Source: an uncultured Azospirillum sp. (lineage in GTDB: Bacteria; Pseudomonadota; Alphaproteobacteria; RF32; CAG-239). Taken from it: a DNA stretch of 64,000 bases. The stretch spans positions 1 to 64,000 of the forward strand of contig UQCS01000006.1 of NCBI GenBank assembly GCA_900539605.1. The letters are read 5' to 3'. This document shows positions 26,041 through 33,937 of the stretch, one piece after another (the stretch's first letter is position 1; the number at the start of each line of letters is the position of its first letter). The notes beneath the pieces were generated by a model. It was not told the DNA's origin. It ran no database searches and saw nothing but the letters and a program-made list of their open reading frames with translations. The position numbers and the translations under genes are program-made.

Positions 26041-28315
26041 AAAGGATCTCGCGCTTACCACTATGATCAGCCGCTGACAATACGCCTTCTTCTTCCATGC
26101 GTTCTATCAACACCGCAGCCCGATTATAACCGATGCGGAGACGTCGTTGAACATAACTGATTGAAGTTTTTTTGTCGTTGCGCACAATCGCTACGGCCTG
26201 ATTATAGAGATCGTCATCGCTGTTACCCATCGCTGTTTTATCAAAAACAGCACCGGAGTCTTTGACATTGAGCTCGCCTTCAGTCACACCTTCAACGTAT
26301 TCGGGCTCTTTCTGGGCCTTCAGATATTCGACAATTTTTTCAACTTCCTGATCTTTGACAAAGGAACCGTGAACACGGATCGGACGCTGACCGGCCGGCA
26401 TGTACAGCATATCGCCCATGCCGAGCAGTTGTTCGGCACCCTGCTCCCCGAGAATCGTGCGGCTGTCGATTTTCGAAGTTACCTGAAAACTGATACGGGT
26501 GGGAAAGTTGGCTTTGATCACACCGGTAATGACGTCTACCGAAGGACGTTGTGTCGATAAGATAAGGTGGATACCGGCCGCACGCGCCATTTGCGCCAGG
26601 CGTTGGATTGCCGCTTCCACTTCCTTACCCGCCACCAGCATCAGGTCAGCCATTTCATCAACCACCACCACAATGTAAGGCAGCGGCGTCAAGTCCAGTT
26701 CTTGCTCTTCATACAACGGCGCACCGGTTGAGGCGTCAAAGCCGGTTTGAACCGTACGCACACAGCGTTCGCCGCTGTTACGCAGTTCCTCAAGCTTTTT
26801 ATTGTAACCGGATATATTGCGTACATTCAGTTGCGCCATCGCCCGATAACGGTCTTCCATTTCCTTCACGGCCCATTTTAATCCGAGTACCGCTTTGGCC
26901 GGATCGGTAATCACCGGCGTCAGCAGATGCGGAATTCCGTTATAAACCGAAAACTCCAGCATTTTGGGATCGATCATGATCAGTTTGCATTCATCGGGAC
27001 GCATCCGGTACAACAATGACAAAATCATTGAGTTCATACCGACCGATTTACCCGAACCGGTGGTCCCGGCAACCAGCAGATGCGGCATTTTGGCCAAATC
27101 GGCATAAACGTTTTCGCCGCCGATATCTTTACCCAGCACCACGTTAAGCGCATTTTTGCTGTCCTGAAAACCCTCACCTTCAAATAACTCACGCAACCAA
27201 ACAATTTCACGGGTGGTGTTCGGCAACTCAATGCCGATGGTATTTGAACCCGCAACCACAGCAATTCGCACCGAAACCGCCGACATCGAACGTGCAATAT
27301 CGTCGGCCAAACCGATCACCCGTGCTGTCTTGGTTCCCGGAGCCGGTTCCAATTCATACAGGGTAACCACCGGACCGGGACGGATTTTAACGATTTTGCC
27401 GTTAATACCAAACTCCTGCAACACTCCTTCCAAATCCTGAGCAATTTTTTGCAGCTCTTTTTCATTGACGGTCATATTACCGGATTTCACTTTCGGCGCC
27501 GTCAGCAGGCCGACATCGGGATAATGGTATCCGTCATCGGGAACCGTAACTTTTTTACCGGATCGCTGGGGTTTGGCCGTCGGACTTTTTTCCACTGGCA
27601 ATGTCGTTTTATCATCTTTAAACGCTTCCGCTTTTAATTTTGGCTCCCGACGCTCCTTTTTACCGCTTCCGGCTGCCGGTTGCGCTCCCGGTTGCGGCAA
27701 CAAACGGTATACCAGCGCCGGCAACGCCGCCAACGCCTTACCGATCAGACGGATACCGCGCCAGATCACTGTTAGCATTTTTTTAACCCCGCGGTACCAT
27801 TGAACGGCGCTGATATCAACCGTATAGCTGAAGGCAGCCACCGCCAGCAAACCTGCCGTTGCGGCCACCGTCTCGCGGCGATAGGGAAACGGCGGCACAA
27901 TTTCCAGTAGACGCGCATTGAGCATCCGGCCAATAACACCGCCGAGCGGCGCAGCAAAACGAATAAAATCAAAACAGATCATGGCCGCAACCATACCCAG
28001 TAGCCACACTACACAGTGCAGCCAAAAATATCTGATTTCCTGCAAACGGCAAAATTTATAACCCCACACCATCACCGGAATTACAAACACCGGCAAAGCC
28101 AGTCCCGAAAAGGTAAGAATAACCGCGGCCGTGTTGGCACCGGGATAACCGAAAAAATGGCTGACTTTATCCGTCGCCAGATTAAAAGAGCTGTCTGCCG
28201 GCGAAAAAAAGCATATTGCCGCCAGTACCAGCCAGCCGGCAACAATCATCAGCAAACCGTAAATACGCCGACTGACCTGATAATAGATTGTCGGTTTTTT
28301 CTTCTTTTTAGCCAT
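26039..28315 (-). CDS. ftsK: DNA translocase FtsK
   Basis: The 758-residue protein has an N-terminal membrane domain with about four segments (about residues 15-190), a basic linker (about 195-270) and the alpha/beta RecA-like motor with Walker A GTTGSGKS near residue 415 and Walker B VVVVDEMADL. A C-terminal winged-helix gamma domain follows (about 690-758; SISYVQRRLRIGYNRAA), which reads KOPS sequences. FtsK pumps DNA through the closing septum and activates XerCD at dif. Its stop codon lies within the right copy of the 16-bp repeat. The HIT-family gene lies 18 bases upstream. Confidence 0.97.
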   Translation of the reverse strand: MAKKKKKPTIYYQVSRRIYGLLMIVAGWLVLAAICFFSPADSSFNLATDKVSHFFGYPGANTAAVILTFSGLALPVFVIPVMVWGYKFCRLQEIRYFWLHCVVWLLGMVAAMICFDFIRFAAPLGGVIGRMLNARLLEIVPPFPYRRETVAATAGLLAVAAFSYTVDISAVQWYRGVKKMLTVIWRGIRLIGKALAALPALVYRLLPQPGAQPAAGSGKKERREPKLKAEAFKDDKTTLPVEKSPTAKPQRSGKKVTVPDDGYHYPDVGLLTAPKVKSGNMTVNEKELQKIAQDLEGVLQEFGINGKIVKIRPGPVVTLYELEPAPGTKTARVIGLADDIARSMSAVSVRIAVVAGSNTIGIELPNTTREIVWLRELFEGEGFQDSKNALNVVLGKDIGGENVYADLAKMPHLLVAGTTGSGKSVGMNSMILSLLYRMRPDECKLIMIDPKMLEFSVYNGIPHLLTPVITDPAKAVLGLKWAVKEMEDRYRAMAQLNVRNISGYNKKLEELRNSGERCVRTVQTGFDASTGAPLYEEQELDLTPLPYIVVVVDEMADLMLVAGKEVEAAIQRLAQMARAAGIHLILSTQRPSVDVITGVIKANFPTRISFQVTSKIDSRTILGEQGAEQLLGMGDMLYMPAGQRPIRVHGSFVKDQEVEKIVEYLKAQKEPEYVEGVTEGELNVKDSGAVFDKTAMGNSDDDLYNQAVAIVRNDKKTSISYVQRRLRIGYNRAAVLIERMEEEGVLSAADHSGKREIL

Positions 28316-28333
28316 TGCTTTTCCTCAGAATCC

Positions 28334-28762
28334 TCAGTGTTGACAAAAACGGCCGTCTGCCATCTTGATCATAATTGCACGTTTAATATCGCTGATCAGC
28401 GCTTTTGCTGCTTCGGGATCATAATTTTCTTTATGACCGTCCCACACCGTTCCCGGCCAATCGGGATCGCCTTCGAAACGGGCGATGATATGGACATGCA
28501 ACTGCGGCGTCTTGTTGCCGATCATCGCCACATTAGTCTGTGCCGGTTTAAACAATTCGCACATTACTTCTTCGCAAAGGGCAATTTCCCGCATCAGTTG
28601 CAAACGTTCTTCCATGGTCAGAAAAGTCATGTTTTTGACTTTTTCCCGCCGGGGAACCAAAAAAATCCAAGGATAAAGACGGTTATTTTCAAACAACACC
28701 CGGCACAATTTCATATCAACGACAAAATCTTTGGCAGCCAGTCCCGGCACTAATTCGAACAT
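28334..28762 (-). CDS. HIT-family protein
   Basis: The 142-residue protein resembles the bacterial HIT branch with PWIFLVPRR in the N-terminal half and HVHIIARF at residues 89-95. HIT enzymes hydrolyse or transfer nucleotides through a histidine triad. Two histidines of the HxHxH pattern are present (89 and 91) and the third is Ile93, which is common in this branch. I chose ATG at 28762 because a GGAG site precedes it. The substrate is unknown. It probably forms an operon with ftsK. Confidence 0.85.
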   Translation of the reverse strand: MFELVPGLAAKDFVVDMKLCRVLFENNRLYPWIFLVPRREKVKNMTFLTMEERLQLMREIALCEEVMCELFKPAQTNVAMIGNKTPQLHVHIIARFEGDPDWPGTVWDGHKENYDPEAAKALISDIKRAIMIKMADGRFCQH

Positions 28763-28912
28763 AGTCACTTCTCCGTTTTTTTGCAAAATAAACTGCCCGG
28801 ATTATAGCCCGCCAAATCTTTCTCTAAAGTTAACAAACGGTTTTTAAACTTGACTTTTTTTGCATTATACGTTTAAAACCGAAAAGATATTAATGAACCA
28901 GAGAGGTTTTTT

Positions 28913-29857
28913 ATGAAAAACGCTTTTGTTTTTCCCGGACAGGGTTCTCAATTCGTCGGAATGGGAAAAGACCTGGCCGAAAACTTTGCTTCCGCCAGGG
29001 AAGTATTTCAGGAAATTGACAATACCCTCAATCAGAATTTATTTGAGTTAATGTGCAACGGGCCCGAACATGAGTTAACGCTGACGGCTAACACCCAACC
29101 GGCTTTAATGGCAGTGTCCATGGCGGTGGTTCGGGTACTGGAAAAAGAGTTCGGTATTGCCTTAAAAGACAAGGCTGCCTTTGTTGCCGGACATTCCCTC
29201 GGCGAATATTCCGCCGCCTGCGCTGCCGGCGTATTTTCGCTGGCCGATACGGCACGGTTATTGCGCGCCCGCGGCGACGCGATGCAAAAAGCGGTGCCTT
29301 TCGGTGTCGGCGGCATGGCTGCTGTCATCGGCGTTTCTTTTAAGGACATTAACGCGTTGGTTGAAGCCTGCCGCGACGAAAACAACATCTGTGTCGCTGC
29401 CAACGACAATTCGGACGGTCAGGTGGTTCTTTCCGGAAACATGGCTGCCATTGACAAAGCGGTAGAAATTGCACCGGAGTTCGGTGCCAAACGCTGCATC
29501 AAATTACCGGTTTCCGCACCTTTTCACAGCCCGTTGATGCAACCGGCGGCCGAAACTATGGCCCGCGTTTTGATGGAAGTGGAAGCCAATCCGGCACAAA
29601 TTCCGCTGATTTCCAATGTGTTGGCTCAGCCGATAACTGATGAAAAAGAAATTATCAAACGGCTGGTCGAACAAGTAACCGGTTCTGTCCGTTGGAGAGA
29701 AACCATGAACTACCTCCACGATCAGGCGGTAACGGATATTTATGAACTCGGCGCCGGAAAAGTCCTTTCCGGATTATCCAAACGGAGTTTCAAAGACATC
29801 AACGCTGCTTCTGTCTGCACCCCGGCCGAAATCGAAGAATTAGCCAAGAATTTATAA
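28913..29857 (+). CDS. fabD: Malonyl-CoA:ACP transacylase
   Basis: The 314-residue protein has the FabD fold motifs FPGQGSQFVGMG near the N-terminus, the catalytic GHSLGEYSA with Ser95, and the active-site His in APFHSPLM. It loads malonyl units onto acyl carrier protein for fatty acid synthesis. ATG follows an AGAGAGG ribosome site. fabG follows after 28 bases. acpP and fabF, common next genes, are absent here. Confidence 0.97.
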   Translation: MKNAFVFPGQGSQFVGMGKDLAENFASAREVFQEIDNTLNQNLFELMCNGPEHELTLTANTQPALMAVSMAVVRVLEKEFGIALKDKAAFVAGHSLGEYSAACAAGVFSLADTARLLRARGDAMQKAVPFGVGGMAAVIGVSFKDINALVEACRDENNICVAANDNSDGQVVLSGNMAAIDKAVEIAPEFGAKRCIKLPVSAPFHSPLMQPAAETMARVLMEVEANPAQIPLISNVLAQPITDEKEIIKRLVEQVTGSVRWRETMNYLHDQAVTDIYELGAGKVLSGLSKRSFKDINAASVCTPAEIEELAKNL

Positions 29858-29885
29858 AACCAAACCCTAACACAAGGAACTTAAC

Positions 29886-30623
29886 ATGTTTGAAATTAAA
29901 GACAAAGTTGCTCTGATCACCGGTGCCAGTGGCGGCCTCGGCGATAAAATTGCCCGCACCCTGCATGCTCAGGGCGCAACCCTCGCCTTAACCGACCGCA
30001 ATGCGGAAAGGATGGAACAACTCAAAGCCGAACTCGGCGACAACGTAGAATGCTTTGTAGCCGACCTCGGCAATTCCGAAGCTATCAATCAGCTGGTTAA
30101 AGACGTTGAAGCCAAATTCGGCCGCATCGACATTTTAGTCAACAATGCCGGCCTGACCCGCGACAATCTTTTTATCCGCATGAGTGACGAAGAATGGCAG
30201 CTGGTTTTAGACGTTAACCTTACTGCCGGTTTCAAACTGGCTAAAGCAGCCGTTCGCGGCATGATGAAACGCCGTTTCGGCCGCATCATCGGTATTGCTT
30301 CGGTTGTCGGTGTTACCGGAAATGCCGGACAGGCCAACTACTCCGCTTCCAAAGCCGGTATGATTGCCATGAACAAATGCCTGGCTCAGGAAGTCGGTTC
30401 GCGCGGTATTACCGTCAACTCCATTGCACCGGGTTTCATCAGAACCCCGATGACTGACGTGCTTCCGGACGACGTCAAAGCGGCTCTGCTGGCCAAAATT
30501 CCCGAAGCCAAACTCGGCGAAGCTCAGGATATTGCGAATGTTGTCGCTTTTCTGGCCAGTGACGAAGCTCAATACATCACCGGTCAGACCATTAACATCA
30601 ATGGCGGTATGGCCATGATCTAA
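29886..30623 (+). CDS. fabG: 3-oxoacyl-ACP reductase
   Basis: The 245-residue short-chain dehydrogenase has the NADPH-binding GASGGLG (residues 13-19), NNAG and the catalytic Ser139, Tyr152 and Lys156. It reduces 3-oxoacyl-ACP in each elongation cycle. Length and C-terminus (YITGQTININGGMAMI) are typical of FabG. It follows fabD and is closed by a strong terminator, so acpP must be expressed from elsewhere. Confidence 0.96.
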   Translation: MFEIKDKVALITGASGGLGDKIARTLHAQGATLALTDRNAERMEQLKAELGDNVECFVADLGNSEAINQLVKDVEAKFGRIDILVNNAGLTRDNLFIRMSDEEWQLVLDVNLTAGFKLAKAAVRGMMKRRFGRIIGIASVVGVTGNAGQANYSASKAGMIAMNKCLAQEVGSRGITVNSIAPGFIRTPMTDVLPDDVKAALLAKIPEAKLGEAQDIANVVAFLASDEAQYITGQTININGGMAMI

Positions 30624-30644
30624 ATGGTTAATTCCGATCAAAGC

Positions 30645-30676
30645 AAAAAACCCTGCCTTATCGACAGGGTTTTTTT
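30645..30676 (+). terminator. fabG terminator
   Basis: An 11-bp stem (30645-30655 with 30665-30675) with A and T tracts begins 22 bases after the fabG stop. Confidence 0.87.
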
Positions 30677-30712
30677 CATTTGCTGTAGTATCATTTGCAA
30701 ATGCGGCAAAAA

Positions 30713-30853
30713 AACGATCGTTTTTTTGTTACAAACTCTTTTTCCAGAAAAAATAAATCAATTTTAAAATAATTTGTTGATTTTTAGTAATAAATGAATT
30801 GCCTTTTAAATATTAAAGTTGTATCCTGATTATGTAACAAAAAAACGATCGTT
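30713..30853. repeat. Element with 20-21 bp inverted terminal repeats around CGATCG
   Basis: Bases 30713-30733 are the exact reverse complement of 30833-30853. Each arm contains ACGATCGT and a run of seven A or T. The left arm sits in a 20-bp palindrome (AAAAAAACGATCGTTTTTTT, 30708-30727). The roughly 100-bp interior is very AT-rich with no open frame. It may be a small non-autonomous mobile element or a pair of operator sites. Confidence 0.6.
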
Positions 30854-30888
30854 AATTGACTTTTCTACACATCTTCTTTTAACTGGTT

Positions 30889-31082
30889 TCATATATACTC
30901 AACTATTTTTTGGGTATTCTTTCCGGTGGTATCAACATAGTACCCTTTACTCCACAATTTTCTGTATTTCCCCATCGCCTATATATTGAAAAATTTGCCA
31001 TACCGTCTTGCATACAATAGCAAAAGAGTTCTTATGTAAAACTGTAAGCTTTTCGAAACCACGCGCCTAGCACGTGGTTTTC
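30889..31082 (-). mobile_element. IS200/IS605-family relic (tnpA C-terminus and end hairpin)
   Basis: On the minus strand, 30975-30889 reads a 28-residue frame containing LWSKGYYVDTTGKNTQKIVE and a stop. This matches the conserved C-terminal end of IS200-type TnpA transposases. Upstream on the same strand, 31056-31080 forms an AAACCACG/CGTGGTTT hairpin like the subterminal palindromes at the ends of these elements. Most of tnpA is gone, including the HUH and catalytic Tyr region, so this is a dead internally deleted copy. Confidence 0.65.
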
Positions 31083-31091
31083 AAGATACAA

Positions 31092-31118
31092 TAAAACCCC
31101 CGACAATGCCGGGGGTTT
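31092..31118 (-). terminator. nth terminator
   Basis: A 10-bp GC-rich stem (31092-31101 with 31109-31118) lies 13 bases past the nth stop. Confidence 0.75.
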
Positions 31119-31130
31119 TGATGTTACATC

Positions 31131-31766
31131 CTAAATTCTTTTGTCGGCCGAATAACAATAAGCAGCCACCGGACAATGACCGCAATCCGGTTTTTGCGCC
31201 TTGCAAATATAACGTCCGAACAACACCAGCCAGTGGTTAGCGTACATCAGATAACGTTCGGGCAATGCTTTCAACAAATCTTTCTCTACCGCTTCGACGT
31301 TTTTTCCCTGACTGAAATCCAGTCGGTGAGCAACCCGGAAAACATGGGTATCCACCGCCATGGTTGGCTTGCCGAACCAGACATTGAGCAGAACGTTGGC
31401 CGTTTTATGACCGACACCGGGCAATCTTTCTAACTGCTGCTGATCTTCGGGAACTTCACCGTTAAAATCACGAATCAGCATTTCGCTCATCGCAATAATA
31501 CTTTTTGCCTTATTGTTATACAAACCAATCGTTTTAATATATTCCTTCAGTTTTTCGATTCCCAACGCCAATGTTTTTTGCGGCGTATCGGCAACTTTAA
31601 ATAACTCGGCTGTTGCCCGGTTAACCCCTTTGTCGGTACTTTGCGCCGATAAAACAATTGCTACCAACAGGGTAAAGGCATTAGAATAGTACAACTCGCA
31701 TTTCGGGGCCGGATCGGCAGTTGCCAAAACATCAAAAATTTCAATAATTTCTTTCACCGGTCTCAT
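31131..31766 (-). CDS. nth: Endonuclease III
   Basis: The 211-residue HhH-GPD DNA glycosylase/AP lyase has the helix-hairpin-helix LPGVGHKTA with catalytic Lys121, catalytic Asp139 in VDTHVFRVAHRL, and the C-terminal 4Fe-4S motif with C-x6-C-x2-C-x5-C spacing. It removes oxidised pyrimidines in base excision repair. I chose ATG at 31766, which overlaps the tsaD stop by 4 bases and has a GGAGG site; the longer frame only extends into tsaD. Confidence 0.96.
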   Translation of the reverse strand: MRPVKEIIEIFDVLATADPAPKCELYYSNAFTLLVAIVLSAQSTDKGVNRATAELFKVADTPQKTLALGIEKLKEYIKTIGLYNNKAKSIIAMSEMLIRDFNGEVPEDQQQLERLPGVGHKTANVLLNVWFGKPTMAVDTHVFRVAHRLDFSQGKNVEAVEKDLLKALPERYLMYANHWLVLFGRYICKAQKPDCGHCPVAAYCYSADKRI

Positions 31767-32839
31767 GCTTTGACACCTCCGGCACCGGCTGCTTTTGGTG
31801 CGTTTTCGTCCAACGGCCAACGCGGACGCGGCTTAAAATCGAGATTATCGGTCAACCCGGCGGCAAAACGCTCCAAACCGGCCCATGCAATCATAACTCC
31901 GTTGTCGGTACACCAATGCACCGGCGGCGCTGCAAAAATCAGCCCCTTACCCTCGGCCAATTGCTCAAGTTGTTGCCGCAGATAGCCGTTAGCCGCCACC
32001 CCACCCGCAACTACCATGTGCTTGCCCTGAGGATATTTTTGCTTAAAAACATCGGCTGCACGGGCAAGCTTGTCAATCAGGCATTCGGTGGCGGTTTTTT
32101 GAAAACAGGCACAAATATCCGCGGTATCTTTTTTAGATAAAATGACATGTTCAATATTACCGCCTTCGTCATAAGACTCGATAATTTTGCGCACAGCCGT
32201 TTTTAATCCAGAAAAAGACAGATTACAGTCCCCCGACCCTTTGAGCGGATGCGGCAAGACAAAACGGTTTTCATCACCGACTTCCGCCATTTTTTCGATC
32301 ATCGGACCTCCCGGATAACCGAGATTGAGCATTTTTGCCACTTTGTCAAAAGCTTCACCGGCAGCATCGTCGATTGTGGTTCCCAAACGTTCATAATCCC
32401 CGACTCCCTTTACGACCAGAATTTGGCAATGCCCTCCTGAAACCAGCAGCAGCAAATAGGGGTAAACGACATCGTTGGTCAGCCGCGAAACCAACGCGTG
32501 CCCTTCCAAATGGTTAACCGCCACGAAAGGTTTATTCAGAGCCAGAGCCAGCGCTTTGGCCGCCATTACGCCGACCACCACGCCGCCGATCAGTCCCGGA
32601 CCGGCCGCCGCTGCCACCGCGTCAATTTGTTGCGGCTGCACTCCGGCTTTGGCAAAAGTGTGAGCAATAATATCGTCAATATGATCCAAATGCGAGCGAG
32701 CAGCGATTTCGGGCACCACGCCGCCGTAAATTTTATGTTCTTCCTGCGACAATACCGTTTCCGCCAGAATTTCCTTTTTTTCGTTGACCAAGGCGGCGGC
32801 TGTTTCGTCGCAACTGCTTTCAATTCCTAAAACTATCAT
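31763..32839 (-). CDS. tsaD: tRNA N6-threonylcarbamoyltransferase TsaD
   Basis: The 358-residue ASKHA-fold protein begins MIVLGIESSCDETAAA and has the metal-binding HxxxH at His110 and His114. With TsaB and TsaE, both also in this window, it makes t6A37 in tRNAs that read ANN codons. It is coupled to nth by an ATGA overlap. In related Alphaproteobacteria the divergent neighbour is hemC; here a Mic60-like gene takes that place. Confidence 0.97.
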   Translation of the reverse strand: MIVLGIESSCDETAAALVNEKKEILAETVLSQEEHKIYGGVVPEIAARSHLDHIDDIIAHTFAKAGVQPQQIDAVAAAAGPGLIGGVVVGVMAAKALALALNKPFVAVNHLEGHALVSRLTNDVVYPYLLLLVSGGHCQILVVKGVGDYERLGTTIDDAAGEAFDKVAKMLNLGYPGGPMIEKMAEVGDENRFVLPHPLKGSGDCNLSFSGLKTAVRKIIESYDEGGNIEHVILSKKDTADICACFQKTATECLIDKLARAADVFKQKYPQGKHMVVAGGVAANGYLRQQLEQLAEGKGLIFAAPPVHWCTDNGVMIAWAGLERFAAGLTDNLDFKPRPRWPLDENAPKAAGAGGVKA

Positions 32840-32917
32840 TATTTTTATCTTTGAGAAATTTTAACTTTTGAAGGTTACTATAAACTATTAAAAAAAATAT
32901 TACAAAGGAAATAAACA

Positions 32918-33937
32918 ATGGGAAAAAACAAATCTGTTGCCGAAACCGGTTCTCAGCAACCCCAAACAGTTCCAACGACGGCTGTCGCCGGCAAAACGGC
33001 TCATTTTTTTAAAATTGTTTTATGGCTTCTGATTGCAATCGTTTTAGCAGGCGGCGCCGTTTGGCTTTATAACCGTCATTTTAGGCTGCTGCCGCAGATG
33101 AATAATCCGACACACTTTTCATCGAATGCCTCTCTTCCGGCAACTCAAACGGTTTCCGTACCTCAGGCTGTTCCGCATCCGGAAAAAATAACCGAAGTTA
33201 AATATGTTATTCCCGAAAGCATTTCCAACGCAATCAATAAATTGACCGACCAAGTTGCCCGAACCGAAACGCTGAGTGAACAATATATCAATATCAAAGC
33301 CGATTCTTCTGCCGTAATCAGTCTTGGTGAACGGGTTGACAGACTGGAAAAAACACTCCGCCATCTGTCACAACTCTCCAATGACGGCGCCCTGATTTTG
33401 ACAGCTGCCCAAATGATTAAACAAAACGCCGCTGCCGGACAATCCGTAACCATGGAAGCCGAAATTTTGAAACAACTTGCGGCAGGACAGCCGGATATTG
33501 AAAGTGATATCAACTATATTTATAACAACTCTTCCCGTCATTATCCTTCTGACAAAAACCTGATTGCCGAGTTTGACCGCATCAGCCGGCATCTTACTGC
33601 CGAACTGAAGAATGAGGGAACCTGGAAAGAACGCCTGTTGCGCAAAATTAATGAATATATCCACATTTCAGATCCCGATTCCCGACAAGTCCGCACCGAA
33701 ACCGAAGTTCTGCAACAGGTAAAAAATCATGTCGACGAAGATCAGTTTGAAATTGCACTCGAAATTCTTGCCAAACCCGAGAACGAAAAGCTAAAAGATA
33801 ATCCGGCGCTTTTGCAATGGTACAATCTGACCGATTCCAAACTGAAATTTTCGAAGGCACTGTCTCATATCTCGGTTTATGCGCTTGCTTTGATGAAAAC
33901 AGAAAGTCTCAGACATGGCCAATCAGGACAAGATTAA
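32918..33937 (+). CDS. Mic60/mitofilin-like inner-membrane protein (COG4223-like)
   Basis: The 339-residue protein has a short cytoplasmic N-terminus, one membrane segment (about residues 28-51), a coiled-coil stretch (about 95-155) and a C-terminal helical domain. Two stretches recall alphaproteobacterial mitofilin homologues: the GALILTAAQMIKQNAAAGQS block and the RLLRKINEYIHI block. In those bacteria the gene usually sits with hemC and hemD next to tsaD; the tsaD neighbour is kept here but the hem genes are gone. Its homologues shape intracytoplasmic membranes and bridge to the outer membrane. The last 23 bases overlap the ADP-dependent kinase gene. Similarity is weak and the call leans on context. 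Confidence 0.65.
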   Translation: MGKNKSVAETGSQQPQTVPTTAVAGKTAHFFKIVLWLLIAIVLAGGAVWLYNRHFRLLPQMNNPTHFSSNASLPATQTVSVPQAVPHPEKITEVKYVIPESISNAINKLTDQVARTETLSEQYINIKADSSAVISLGERVDRLEKTLRHLSQLSNDGALILTAAQMIKQNAAAGQSVTMEAEILKQLAAGQPDIESDINYIYNNSSRHYPSDKNLIAEFDRISRHLTAELKNEGTWKERLLRKINEYIHISDPDSRQVRTETEVLQQVKNHVDEDQFEIALEILAKPENEKLKDNPALLQWYNLTDSKLKFSKALSHISVYALALMKTESLRHGQSGQD

